DNA of 64,000 nucleotides. Origin: Trypanosoma brucei gambiense DAL972. Taxonomy: Eukaryota; Euglenozoa; Kinetoplastea; Trypanosomatida; Trypanosomatidae. Shown piece after piece: positions 40,434 to 50,715 of this stretch (its first letter is position 1; every line of letters begins with the position of its first letter). Below the pieces are notes generated by a model, which was not told where the DNA came from, searched no databases, and saw only the letters and a program-made list of their open reading frames with translations. The translations under genes and the position numbers were made by a program. The stretch lies in contig NC_026736.1 in the NCBI RefSeq assembly GCF_000210295.1, forward strand, positions 1,080,022-1,144,021. The letters are read 5' to 3'.

Positions 40434-41042
40434 TTACGAATTGCGACTTATTTCTTCCGTTCTCAACGCAACCAATTGATAACGGTGCAGCGGATTGTGA
40501 AGCACAACTATTCGTCTAGACCGTGACGTCTCAGAACACATGTTAGCACTACCGTCGTTACAACCATCATTTGCTTTATCATTCCGAGAGACGCCTTCAC
40601 GTTCTCGACATCGTTTCCGCTGCGTGATGAGCGGCTGGGTTGGGAACAACACCCCCGTCTTTTTGTCCCTCAGCATCGCGTTGCCTTGTGTGCATATCCT
40701 TGCCAAATCTACAAACCACTGCTTCGCTGCCACTTCCTTTCCATTGGGGCCCGTGTATATTCCACACACAGCGCCATAAAAGAGTGGAACCTCCATGTCA
40801 TCACTTACACGTGTCTCCACCTTAATAGTTTTCCGAGGGCGTGAATGCAGGAGATCCGGAAGCAGAAGTGAATCGGGCGATACATTTGTCACCACACATT
40901 TCATGCGGAGCAGAACCGGTGACATGGGGATCGCCTGGCAGTTAACGATTGTTTCGGTAAGCTCAACCGGTGTATATTTTAAGCGGGTTAGTTGGGAAGT
41001 TGGTGGTGGGTTCGCTTCGTTATATTGGGGAGAGCACCGCAT
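40434..41042 (-). CDS. Protein of unknown function, 202 residues
   Basis: Starts at an ATG at 41040-41042. The first half reads like a folded beta-rich domain (PVLLRMKCVVTNV... DMEVPLFYGAVCGIYTGPNGKEVAAKQWFVDLARI); the last quarter is low-complexity and rich in Arg, Asn and Ser. No family recognised. It is supported as a gene by length, an ATG start, its orientation within the unit and codon use like its neighbours. Confidence 0.6.
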   Translation of the reverse strand: MRCSPQYNEANPPPTSQLTRLKYTPVELTETIVNCQAIPMSPVLLRMKCVVTNVSPDSLLLPDLLHSRPRKTIKVETRVSDDMEVPLFYGAVCGIYTGPNGKEVAAKQWFVDLARICTQGNAMLRDKKTGVLFPTQPLITQRKRCREREGVSRNDKANDGCNDGSANMCSETSRSRRIVVLHNPLHRYQLVALRTEEISRNS

Positions 41043-41516
41043 TCGTTAAACGTCTTCACATTAAATATGCGTTTCCCTAAAACGGACGAAACTAACAAAC
41101 TTGGCGTCTTTAGTTTTATATTATTGTTGCTTTTGTTATTGTTATTATTATTATTACTGTTGTTGCTGTGGTTCGACCCCCTCCCCCCGAAAAAAAAACA
41201 ACAACTAAAAAAGAGGTTAAAACACTTATTCAATTCCGTGAGTGGTACAACGGGCGTGCGTGAAGAAGGGGAGGGAAGGGAGATGGAGGGCGATGCGGTG
41301 ATGAGTTCCACTGCAACACGGTACGGCTCTAAAGAGAAGAAGGAGAGAATTTGCATATTTAAAGTAACGCAAAAACACCAGCAACATATGTGAAGCAACA
41401 AGTTATAATGAGACATCCATGCGGAGATCAATACACTCAACAACAACACGTTATGAGGGGCTGGGAAGAGAAACTAAGCGGTACCAAACCACTTCCGACT
41501 GTAGGACTCACACATA
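41043..41516. other. Spacer between F-box and 202-residue genes
   Basis: 474 bases, no gene seen. 41110-41170 is rich in TTG/TTA repeats on plus (AAC/AAT on minus). Confidence 0.5.
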
Positions 41517-42683
41517 TTACCAAAAGGGAACACTTTCATATCCCTCCGCTCCTGCTAAGTGTTTCATGCTGAAGAGAGCTGCCAGGAACGTCTTGCGCTG
41601 CACCTTGCCATTCACATAACCAAAGAAGTAACTCACAATATCCCCAATTGTCACCTTATCCAAGTTACGTATTTGACGCAGCAGGGCATCGTCGGTTGCG
41701 CTCATGGGAATGACTGCTCCCACTTCGTCAAGGTCCCCCGACTCACTACAGCGCCGGCGCTTTTCAGCGTTAAGCATCGCCGTGGTTCCACAAAGTGCTG
41801 ACCACACACTATCATACCGCTGTTGCGCGTTTGGATGATCGGCAACTTCCGATACCGCCAAAACGACGCGCAGCACTTCACGCAGTTGCATGTATTCACG
41901 AGCTACAGCAGCGGCTCTCTGCCAACACCGCTTCAAGAGTTTGTACTTTCCGTTGAGGGACTCGATATTGTCTGACTGCATGCGTGCCGTAAAGGAGGTT
42001 AAGAACCGCCTCGGGATTGTTCTGTTCGCTATTGTTTGCAGCACAACCCACCCTTGATCATGTTCCTCTTCCACGACAGTTGCCCGCAGTAAATCTCGCA
42101 CGCTTTCAAGATCTGCGACCTCAGTGCACCACATGCGCTTCTTAACAGCCTGCAACGCCACTAAAAGACCCGTAAGTGCAAATCGTGAGTCCGCATTTTC
42201 TACGATGTCTGCGAACAAACGCAAATCCTGAATTACCTCTTCACATCGGTCTGTCACCCACTGGTATAGTTTTTCTTGTGAAATTACTTGGCTCGAGATG
42301 GCAGCTGTGTTCAACACATCATACTCATCTGAGACCCCAGCTCTCGCTGAAGAAAGAGGGACCGGTATGGAGTTTATGGCAGCGTACATTCGCAGTAGTG
42401 AGTCGTTGAAAAGGGTTTGCCTCAAAGTGTAAGGGTGCTGCAAATAAACACGCTCAGTGAAGTGTCTCCACAACACAATGTTTTCTGATGTGGTAAAGGC
42501 ATGAAAGAAACAGTTGATTGTTCCTAGCGAGAGCACCTCGCGCACGGACATGAACTCCGCACAACGTAAAAGAACATCATACGGCAGGTCCTGAAAGCGG
42601 TGTCGCGTGGCCGAACTGCAAGACGACGATGGCCCCGGTTCATCAGGACATTCCTTTCCCTGGTTCTGTTGTTCTGCTATCAT
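41517..42683 (-). CDS. F-box protein
   Basis: 388 residues from the ATG at 42681-42683. The open frame extends to a TTG at 42818, but those 45 extra hydrophobic residues appear to be translation of the upstream polypyrimidine tract. An F-box lies at about residues 30-75: FQDLPYDVLLRCAEFMSVREVLSLGTINCFFHAF... LWRHF, with the Leu-Pro start and Trp end expected of the domain. The rest is helical, with no recognised substrate-binding repeats. F-box proteins bring substrates to SCF ubiquitin ligases; the target is unknown. Confidence 0.8.
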   Translation of the reverse strand: MIAEQQNQGKECPDEPGPSSSCSSATRHRFQDLPYDVLLRCAEFMSVREVLSLGTINCFFHAFTTSENIVLWRHFTERVYLQHPYTLRQTLFNDSLLRMYAAINSIPVPLSSARAGVSDEYDVLNTAAISSQVISQEKLYQWVTDRCEEVIQDLRLFADIVENADSRFALTGLLVALQAVKKRMWCTEVADLESVRDLLRATVVEEEHDQGWVVLQTIANRTIPRRFLTSFTARMQSDNIESLNGKYKLLKRCWQRAAAVAREYMQLREVLRVVLAVSEVADHPNAQQRYDSVWSALCGTTAMLNAEKRRRCSESGDLDEVGAVIPMSATDDALLRQIRNLDKVTIGDIVSYFFGYVNGKVQRKTFLAALFSMKHLAGAEGYESVPFW

Positions 42684-42904
42684 CGCATGCCCCTCCTCGT
42701 ACGATAAGAACGGCACAACAACAATTAGAACAAATCTTTCAATAATAACAGGGAGAAACAGAGAAAGACAAAGGGAAGAAGGGATGCAATGGCGACCGCT
42801 GGCAAATGGACGATGCAACAGGCCTCTGTGAAGAAAATATTATAAGAAGTATATGCACACGTATGCGCACTTTCATTCGCTTGAAAAAGTACATACGCGA
42901 CATA

Positions 42905-42958
<54 letters not shown>

Positions 42959-43856
42959 TTACGTATTCTCTTACTCGACAAACCTCTCATAACCCAAAGG
43001 AGGTGGCATAATAACGCAGCCTCTATCTCAGGCATTGTCAATGTGCTACGCGTATTAGTGTAACGCAAGAAAAGCACCAGAATCAAGGCCTTCCAACGTG
43101 TAATTCCCGTGTACCTTGGCCAGCTGTTCGCTCCGTATATAAGTTTTTATGAACTGCAATCCTTTTCCATCCAGATAGGTGTGGAAGGCGGTGAATTAAA
43201 GCGCGGGAACACTTTTGCTGTATTCCCTCCGCACATGTTCCTTAACAATGCCTACACACACATACATGCACACACACGCTAAGACGTGAACCGAACTAAA
43301 GCAAGCACACACATGGGGGAGAGGGAAAGACAAAAAAAGAAACGAATGTAAATGCGTACATGAAGTGCGGTTGAACAAGGTCGCATGTAGAAAGGGATAC
43401 GTATACATACGCCGTCACGTATTTTAGGGCTTGTTACAAACACTTTGCCCCACCGCATTAATGCTGTCGGTAGCAGCACATTCACGAACGCCGTGTTAGT
43501 GTGTGTGTGTGGGGGGGGGGGGAAGGGAAGCCTAGAAAGCAGTTGAGAGAGCATGCTGGTAGCAGATTTGATGTACCTTGTAATAATACGTACACATAAG
43601 CCAGCTGCGTATTCGTACAAGACAAAAAAAACGGAAGGGAAACCGCGTGCAAGGTGTTGATAACATATCCCTTCCTTTACCCGCCGTCACACCATGGACA
43701 CATGGCAAGGGAAAGTGCTCGATCACAGCATATGAAGGATACTAATGTTGTTGTTGCTGTCGTTGGTGTTCGTGAACGAATGATGCCTAAACAGACAAAT
43801 AAAGAAATATACAAACTCATTTATTAGAGGTTCCTACAACTACAAGGTGTTCTTGC
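42684..43856. other. Long spacer with (CA)n and poly-G tracts
   Basis: 1.17 kb without a supported gene. It holds a (CA)n run at 42907-42952 and a (GT)n-G12 tract at about 43500-43522. It should contain the 3' UTR of the PPP2R3C-like gene and the 5' UTR of the F-box gene. Confidence 0.5.
42907..42952. repeat. (CA)23 microsatellite
   Basis: About 23 uninterrupted CA units. Confidence 0.95.
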
Positions 43857-45335
43857 CTACCGCTGCTCGCGATTTTCGTATGCCCAAAATGAAAGACAGT
43901 CAATCAAAAGAGCTACGAAAAGCCCCGCCTGTGGGGCCTTAACAAACTCTTCCCGCGTGATGCGTAGGGGCTCTGCGGTTGGAATGAGATCAAACACCTC
44001 CTGCACGACCGTCTCCCGCGATGGCATCTCCAGCCCGGCTTCAACCAGTTTGGAATGAGTTTCCCTAAAAAAAGAGTTGACGTGAACAGGTCTCAGGACG
44101 CCGCAACCCTCAATGTCTAGTATATTCCAGAAGAAAAGCGGTCGCTGACAGGCGGGGAGAAATTCCACGGCTATAACAAAGTCAACAAACTTCCTAAAAT
44201 CTAACTCAGAACACGCCATCATTACGCTTGTTTCGAAGAATCTGTCAATGAAAAGAGAAGAAAGCGGGCCGACGCCGCGAGGGAGACCGTCATCTCTTAC
44301 GGTGGGGAGGCCCTTTTTGTAAAGCTTCATGTTCGCAGCATTGAGAGTGCCTTGGTTGCGCGTGTCGAGGAGCAGAAACTTGTCATACAAGTGTGAGGTA
44401 ATGGCTGCACTAAACCAATTGCGTGGCAGGTCTTCACGCATCAACTGTAAACTCACCCATTCATCCATTAGAGGGCTCTGCAAAAGTGCGTCAATGCGTA
44501 TGGTGCCTCTCATACCAGGATCTAGAGCCCAAAATATGCGCCGACTCACTGCACAACAGTAAAAAGGTAAAATGTCGTTGCTGATGTCGCGGAGTGCATC
44601 AACTCGCGACACCAAGTCCCGTACATAGCTCTCGAGCTCATCTTCCGTGAGGCGCCCATCATTGTTGGTATCCCACATGAGGAGCTCAGCCTCACATTTG
44701 ACGAGTGACACCTGCTTTGCGAACCGTTGGTAAATATGTGCCACTTCCACGCCACCCGCATGAGAACGTGGACATGAAAGAAACAACTGCAACGACGGAC
44801 GGGGCCTCTTTGCCACACCAACGTACATCACTTCATCCAACGGAGTGGTGTCGACGGGGCACTCCTGCTGGGCTGAGCGAACCGATATTTCCCGACACGG
44901 TGAAGTCTTGGGAGTTGGTTCGAAACGCTGCCCTTGCCAAACCTTAAGTTTGTTCATGATTTCTGTGAATTCCGAGATAGTAACCGTTTGCTTCGATTTA
45001 TCTGCGGTGAGCAGTGACCACAGTTTTACCTGCATCTCGTCCAGTTGCTCAATATCTCTAAAGCGGAGATTGAGCTCAAACGCTTTGCTGGTGACTCTCA
45101 AGTGCTGCAACACATCCTCGGCGGAGGGATCACGTGTGCGGAGGTAAATTGCAGGGATGAATGATTTTTCTTCCGCCCCCCACGCCTTCTGCGCCTCCTT
45201 ATTGATTCGTGCAACCTCCTGCCTCCGTGAATCGTCATCCACATCGCCAGACGTCGACGCATTGTTTGCCGCCTGCTTAAATGCCTTCACTAGCGCGGGA
45301 TCCACCGTTGGTAACCCCTGTGATAGTGCCAACAT
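43857..45335 (-). CDS. PP2A regulatory subunit B''-like protein (PPP2R3C/G5PR)
   Basis: 492 residues from the ATG at 45333-45335 (the codon before it is GTG). An EF-hand-like loop, WDTNNDGRLTEDELESYV, lies at about residue 221. It is followed by a second degenerate one (LDTRNQGTLNAANMKLY) and by FWALDPGMRGTIRIDALLQS and WFSAAITSHLYDKFLLLD, which track PPP2R3C block by block. The C-terminus FWAYENREQR is almost the human ending. PPP2R3C targets PP2A/PP5 and localises to centrosomes in animals. In trypanosomatids a link to basal bodies or cytokinesis would be plausible but is inference. Confidence 0.85.
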   Translation of the reverse strand: MLALSQGLPTVDPALVKAFKQAANNASTSGDVDDDSRRQEVARINKEAQKAWGAEEKSFIPAIYLRTRDPSAEDVLQHLRVTSKAFELNLRFRDIEQLDEMQVKLWSLLTADKSKQTVTISEFTEIMNKLKVWQGQRFEPTPKTSPCREISVRSAQQECPVDTTPLDEVMYVGVAKRPRPSLQLFLSCPRSHAGGVEVAHIYQRFAKQVSLVKCEAELLMWDTNNDGRLTEDELESYVRDLVSRVDALRDISNDILPFYCCAVSRRIFWALDPGMRGTIRIDALLQSPLMDEWVSLQLMREDLPRNWFSAAITSHLYDKFLLLDTRNQGTLNAANMKLYKKGLPTVRDDGLPRGVGPLSSLFIDRFFETSVMMACSELDFRKFVDFVIAVEFLPACQRPLFFWNILDIEGCGVLRPVHVNSFFRETHSKLVEAGLEMPSRETVVQEVFDLIPTAEPLRITREEFVKAPQAGLFVALLIDCLSFWAYENREQR

Positions 45336-45731
45336 CACCCACCTGCACTAATACAACTCAGCTACTTCACACGTCTCCACCCCGCTGATAAGGCAGGGGG
45401 GGGGGGGAAGTAATATCGACGCACCAAAACCAAAATGGCGTCAAGTGAACGCTGTCCGTCAAAAGGCTAACGGTAAGGATGAAGTGGTAGAGAAAGGGAG
45501 CGGTTTTGTCATTGCCATTCACAGTGTTACTTTTAGAGATGGGTGAAAATGTTTCCTCCGAAAAAGAAAAAAAAAAAGAAGATCCCACACACTACCGCAC
45601 AACCCTGGGAGAGGCGAATACCAAAATGCACCCGCCTTGTCATCCACATGAAATAACCACCATCACCCCTAGGAGGGGTTCCATTCACCCACATTTCAGC
45701 CCACGCTCCAGAGGTTATCGCACACATTCCA
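45336..45731. other. Spacer with G-tract
   Basis: 396 bases, no gene seen. A G-run at about 45396-45408 and an A-run near 45565-45577 are visible; on the transcribed strand these are C and T tracts upstream of the PPP2R3C-like start or in the 3' flank of the next gene. Confidence 0.5.
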
Positions 45732-46178
45732 TCAAATCGCGATCCACTTCAATGAGCATCGCTCTTCGGCGTGTTTCCTCAGAAACTCATGCGTTCGCTC
45801 AGCACAGATTCGATCCACGTATTCTCGTAGGAAGAATGGCGCCACCGCTGTAATGGGTATGAACAACAGTAACTGCCTTCGGAACAGATATTTCGTCCTC
45901 TCACGCTCCGCAGCAAGTCGTTGGAGTTGTTTTTGTGTTGCCACAACTGCTTCATCTGAGGCCCTACACCACGCCTGCAGTTCACTCACGTATTGATTAA
46001 CATACGCGCCATACGGTGTGCCTACAACAGCGGTAGGAGCTATGGATCTAAGCGGTACGATGTTTGATGGCTGGTAGTACATTGTCTGTGCTGCAGCTGT
46101 TCTCTGAACCCGCAACAATTTGTTTGCTCTCGCCCATATATCTTTTCGCAACGCGAGGAGTGAACCCCCTAATGCCAT
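45732..46178 (-). CDS. Small protein with one membrane segment, possibly mitochondrial
   Basis: 148 residues from the ATG at 46176-46178. The frame continues upstream to a GTG with a run of Leu/Phe that I take for translated polypyrimidine tract, not a signal peptide. The N-terminus (MALGGSLLALRKDIWARANKLLRV) is basic and amphipathic, as in mitochondrial presequences. A helical region (about 70-95) precedes one hydrophobic segment at about 98-118 (LLLFIPITAVAPFFL), then a charged C-terminus. An inner-membrane subunit is plausible; I recognise no family. Confidence 0.65.
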   Translation of the reverse strand: MALGGSLLALRKDIWARANKLLRVQRTAAAQTMYYQPSNIVPLRSIAPTAVVGTPYGAYVNQYVSELQAWCRASDEAVVATQKQLQRLAAERERTKYLFRRQLLLFIPITAVAPFFLREYVDRICAERTHEFLRKHAEERCSLKWIAI

Positions 46179-47106
46179 CCTACAGTACGCAAACGATGAA
46201 TGGATATCAAAGAGAGAGGGGAGAAAAAGGAGAGAGGAAAAAAACAACAACAACAGAAAATTCCCCTCTCCCCAAACAAAGCAAACCCACACTGCAGTGT
46301 TTACACGTAACTACATGTGTAATATGTTCGTCACAGAGGTGACATAAAGATCGCTCATCATAAAGTCGTAGAAATTACAATGCATTTCCCATCAGTTGCA
46401 CGAACTTGGGTGTGTACTAAGCCGATACCAAGAAAGGGGAAATGGACGGGTAGAGGAGGTGTGTGTGTGTGTGTGTGTGGAGGGAGGCAATCAGAGTTGT
46501 GTTAAGCTTTGATTCATCGTTTCACATCAGAAAAATAGATGCGTAAAATTTGGCATTTGGACATCATAGAAGCTCTGGAACTACTACGGAGCATATTTTT
46601 TCCTTTTTTTTTCTCGTGCAGGAAGTGAGCTTTGGTATTCAGCAGCTAAACTAACATGTGACAACCAATGAGCAGCCGAAAGGAGCAAGGTTCTCGTGCT
46701 ACATTGTAAGATGTTACCGTGCCCCGCGTTCATTTCCCCATCGAGTTTCACGACGGCTTGCATATTCGCTTCGAACACATCAAAGAGTGAGGACCTCCCG
46801 CCCTAAAAACGATAAGAGAAAAGAGAGACCAAGCAATAGAAACAAAAAAAAAATAGGGCAAAGATAGCTTACGCACGCATGTGCCTCTAGGAACAGGAAA
46901 TAACAGGTGGGGACGTGTTAAGACCGCGTAACATTTCGTTCCGCTTCTTACTTACAGTGAGTGCAGCTGTTCCCGGAATGGGGAGTCACGAGAAAAGATA
47001 ACAAAGCGACTACGGAGAACGCGTTTGGAGAAACAAACTTCGGGGTTGCGCAACCCCGCAAAACTGTAACCGAAACGCACTTTTAGGTATCCGCACGGGT
47101 TCGCTT
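46179..47106. other. Spacer with (GT)n tract
   Basis: 928 bases without a supported gene. A (GT)n run lies at 46459-46479. Small open frames here are short and start with non-ATG codons or lack family resemblance. Confidence 0.5.
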
Positions 47107-48945
47107 TCAAACATAGTCCCGGTTCATAACGATATTCATCTCATGCTTCCAATACTTCCTTCTTATGTCATCTTCAACGACTAGACGCCGTGCCAGTCGC
47201 AATGCCTGGAGCTCAGCTTCCAGGAAGAACTTTACACAGTCGTCCGATTGCTGTTGCGCAAGTGCAGCGGCCTCCGCATCCCCCCCAGCGTAAACTTCTG
47301 GTGGAAGAGCGGCGGCCACATTCGCCCTATCACTCACTGTAAAATAACAACGCCACATGTACTCAAGTATCGTAAACAAACAACGGTAACGTGCCGTGTA
47401 CACTTGATGTGTATTGTCCAGCAAAAACTGAGAGCGACGTTTGTGAATAACGGAGATTGTCGCATTGTCGCGTCCCTCCCCGCCACTGCGGAACTCTTCT
47501 GCACGTGGCGTTATGACGTCGCTCAATACATTCACTTGACATAAGAGGAGGCGGAAGGTTTCAAGGAATGCTCCCCACCGGAGTTTGTCCCGTAAATTAA
47601 TGTGACGAAGAGATGAGGAGCCCGAAACTTGGATGGTCTCATCACCACGGAGGAAAACGTGTGGTGCATCTCCGTGTGAGGATAGACATAGATGAATTGC
47701 AACAGCTTGGTGCAAAACAGCAACGCAGCGTGCATGCACAAATGCCGATTCGTTGCAGGGCTCGTAGGCACACCATTGAAGGGCGTAAAACATTTCACAT
47801 TCGCACAGCCGTTTCAGTATCAACTTTGCCTCTTCCGTCTGTTGTGGCGGGATCACACGAATTAGTGGCACGATGAGGTCATGTTCAAATACGTAAAAAC
47901 GATGGCACCATGCTGAGTTGTTCATGCAATCATGCAAAATGCGTTTCGCTGTACTTGTGAGCTCATCACTCAAGGGGCATTCCGGGATGATGGGCTGCAA
48001 GCACTTGTGTAGCCAATCTTCTTCTACCGTAAACGACCGAAAGGGTGCGGCGCGCAGTTCACTGTGTTTATCTTCAGTACCCTGATCTCCGCCTAATAAT
48101 GAGTCCCACGAAGGTGGATGGAGTAGGAAGGGAAACGAATGCACGAACCACGACCGGTACAACCATGCGTGATAGTTTTTGCCATCATCGTCCAATGCGG
48201 CGTCGCAAAATACCCGCTCATCGATGTCAGAAAACTGCATGTTATGACAAGTAAGAAGGTAACCGTCGAAAGCACTTCGTGACCCCGTTACTACGGGGTT
48301 TGCATGCATTAGAGCCTCTCGCAGCATTTCCCTCCGATGATGCCACACTTGGAAGTTTTTGGGATTCATCAACGCAAAGCGCTCCATTGCCTTCAGCTCC
48401 CAACGTATCGCCCTCCACACGCTGCACTCCCCCGTTGGGCCCTGCACGTCGCATTGCGCCGGCAGCCACTCCTGACTGACCTTCGCAAGACTGTCAGTCT
48501 TGTCGCCACAACATTGCTGGCCATTTTCCGCCATAAATGCATCTCGTGTGGATGTGACAAGTCTCGAGGGCTGAAGAAAAACGTCGCGCCGGTCCTTCCA
48601 CGCGGAATAGTGCGATGCGTTTTGCTGAATCACAAATGATGTCAGAAGCAGCCACTGCGGCGTGGAGGGACCAACGCGGGTACCCTTGAAGGTTACGCCA
48701 ACGGCTCTATAAATTCCCATCACGTAATCGAACTTCTTCGAGAAGACGGCGGGAGTCATGTTGGGGTGTTTTATCAAAGGGGTCTCCTCTTTTGGGGTAA
48801 CGCCTGGGAAGAGGGCCTGCAGCGCATTAATATCGGAAAGCAGCGCCAACCTCTCATCTTCTGAGTTCAATGATGACGACGAGTAAGTGGATGGTAGCGA
48901 TGATGATTGGCGGCTTTCTTCACTACGCACCGCGCTCTTATTCAT
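47107..48945 (-). CDS. Protein farnesyltransferase alpha subunit
   Basis: 612 residues from an ATG at 48943-48945. Prenyltransferase-alpha repeats are clear: NASHYSAWKDRRDVF at about 112, NPKNFQVWHHRREML at about 195, DGKNYHAWLYRSWFV at about 255, and a weaker NSAWCHRFYVF at about 340. The N-x-x-W-x-x-R spacing is the family hallmark. The protein is longer than mammalian FNTA (about 380) because of inserts between repeats and a long N-terminus, as reported for trypanosomatid enzymes. It pairs with a beta subunit to attach farnesyl to CaaX proteins; the trypanosome enzyme has been studied as a drug target. Rab geranylgeranyltransferase alpha is the less likely alternative. Confidence 0.85.
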   Translation of the reverse strand: MNKSAVRSEESRQSSSLPSTYSSSSLNSEDERLALLSDINALQALFPGVTPKEETPLIKHPNMTPAVFSKKFDYVMGIYRAVGVTFKGTRVGPSTPQWLLLTSFVIQQNASHYSAWKDRRDVFLQPSRLVTSTRDAFMAENGQQCCGDKTDSLAKVSQEWLPAQCDVQGPTGECSVWRAIRWELKAMERFALMNPKNFQVWHHRREMLREALMHANPVVTGSRSAFDGYLLTCHNMQFSDIDERVFCDAALDDDGKNYHAWLYRSWFVHSFPFLLHPPSWDSLLGGDQGTEDKHSELRAAPFRSFTVEEDWLHKCLQPIIPECPLSDELTSTAKRILHDCMNNSAWCHRFYVFEHDLIVPLIRVIPPQQTEEAKLILKRLCECEMFYALQWCAYEPCNESAFVHARCVAVLHQAVAIHLCLSSHGDAPHVFLRGDETIQVSGSSSLRHINLRDKLRWGAFLETFRLLLCQVNVLSDVITPRAEEFRSGGEGRDNATISVIHKRRSQFLLDNTHQVYTARYRCLFTILEYMWRCYFTVSDRANVAAALPPEVYAGGDAEAAALAQQQSDDCVKFFLEAELQALRLARRLVVEDDIRRKYWKHEMNIVMNRDYV

Positions 48946-50715
48946 TTTGTGGCTGCACCTGTAGGTCCCAGAGGGAGTCCAGCGTCCCTCTTCTGCAAGT
49001 TTCTTTCCCTAAATAAATAAAGTACCAGCAACAAAAGAAAGGATTGGGGAGAGGGGGGTTAAAAAAAAAAAAGAGAGAAACGAACCAAAATGGTAACCCT
49101 CAGAAGTGAGGAGGGGAACAGCACAATAAGAATTCTAGATTTTCTTCGATATAAAAATAAAGACCGCAAACAACACACCAGCGGCAAAAAAAGAGGAAAT
49201 CAAAAAAAAAAAAGAACAAAAAAGTCAAATTACTCAAACCTGCACCGATTCCTTTCTTCGAGATATGAAAAAATGAGAAAGATAAAAGAAAGAAAAAATT
49301 GAATGCCGGGCAGTTGAGGGTGTGGGTCTCCCCAGCGCCCCTCAAGAAAAAAAAATAATGATCAAGCGAATACATTGACAGGGTCACTTTTCATAGTTCC
49401 ACACAGGTCTTCTTTTTTTTCTTTTTTTCCTATTTTCCTCCCCGTTGAAAAGGAAGAAAAAAAAACATGTACATGTATGTGTTGCATTCTTCTTTTTTTT
49501 TTCCTCTCCATTTTTCTTTGGTTTCACTTCAAATTATTAATGTCGGTAGGTTTCGCGATCGAGCACCACGAGATGAGTGCAGACAGACAGGATCAAAGCC
49601 AGAAAAAAAAAATGTTTAATCAAAGTTAAGGCTGTAATGAAAATGATAAAAATAGGAATAATAAAAAATGATCTTAATAAGTGGTAATGATTATCACCAA
49701 CACAAATAGAAAATTAAAAATAAAAGAAAAGACACGGTGGCTCCGATATGTATCAAACGGAACTCCCGCTCGAAACGTGAGTTGTCTCCGGGACGCAAAA
49801 CAAAAAAAAAAAAGAACACGGATGTCATTCCATGTGATATCAAATAAAAATGGGACTCCTTCTCTCATGCATATTTGTCTGAGACATTTTATAATAACGT
49901 TTACACTGTAAAAAGCACATATACACACACATATATATATATATATTTATTTATTTATATATTTGAAACGAAAGAAAAAAGCGGAAAGTAAACTAAACAT
50001 AATTATACAAATATCACCCATGCTATTGCATCACATAAACCACACGTGGGAGTGACACGCCACCCATCTTCTCTTTTCTTCCTTCTTCAATCACATTCCT
50101 TCACTTTTTTTATTTTTTTTTCTCCCTAACAAGTGCTAATAGGCGGTTATTTCGCGTTCAGAAGAGTGCAATAACAAATAATATTAAATATAGTTGTATT
50201 GGCAATTATCATCACTTTCTATTTATCTGCTTCCACTCCCCTCCTTATTTTACTTATTCCTTTACTTAATTTAATGTGGCTTCACACCGACTCACCGCTA
50301 ATATCTATTTTAAACTATGCAGTACCCCCTTCTCCCCATTTCTTCTTCTTATTTTTGTTTTCTCGTTCCATACCTTTTGCAGTTGCCCCTTTCACCGCTT
50401 TCATATTACTTCAATTTTTCTTAAATTCATATTTGTGAAACCCATTGAGTTCTTAACTACACCTTCACAACCTTTCATCATTTTGTTTGTTTGTTTCACG
50501 CGGCACCCGCCACCGTTCCCCCTGTTCATTTATATGATACGGTAAAGATAAACATCCCTTGAATGAGGGTTTACGTTGTGCACATATATTTATATTTATA
50601 TATGCCGTTGTGCCATTTCCCGACACCTGCGCGAAGGCACGGCTGTACATCTGCCAGCAGCAGTAATAATAATGCACAATGCGGGAAGGAATGATTAATG
50701 ACGCTCCAACGGGCA
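48946..50715. other. Long AT-rich spacer, no gene seen
   Basis: 1.77 kb between the fumarase stop and the farnesyltransferase start. Very AT-rich with homopolymers (A-runs at 49061-49072 and 49204-49214, T-runs near 49410 and 49490) and an (AT)n run at 49930-49947. Open frames are low-complexity. It probably contains a long fumarase 3' UTR and trans-splicing signals on the minus strand. Confidence 0.5.
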
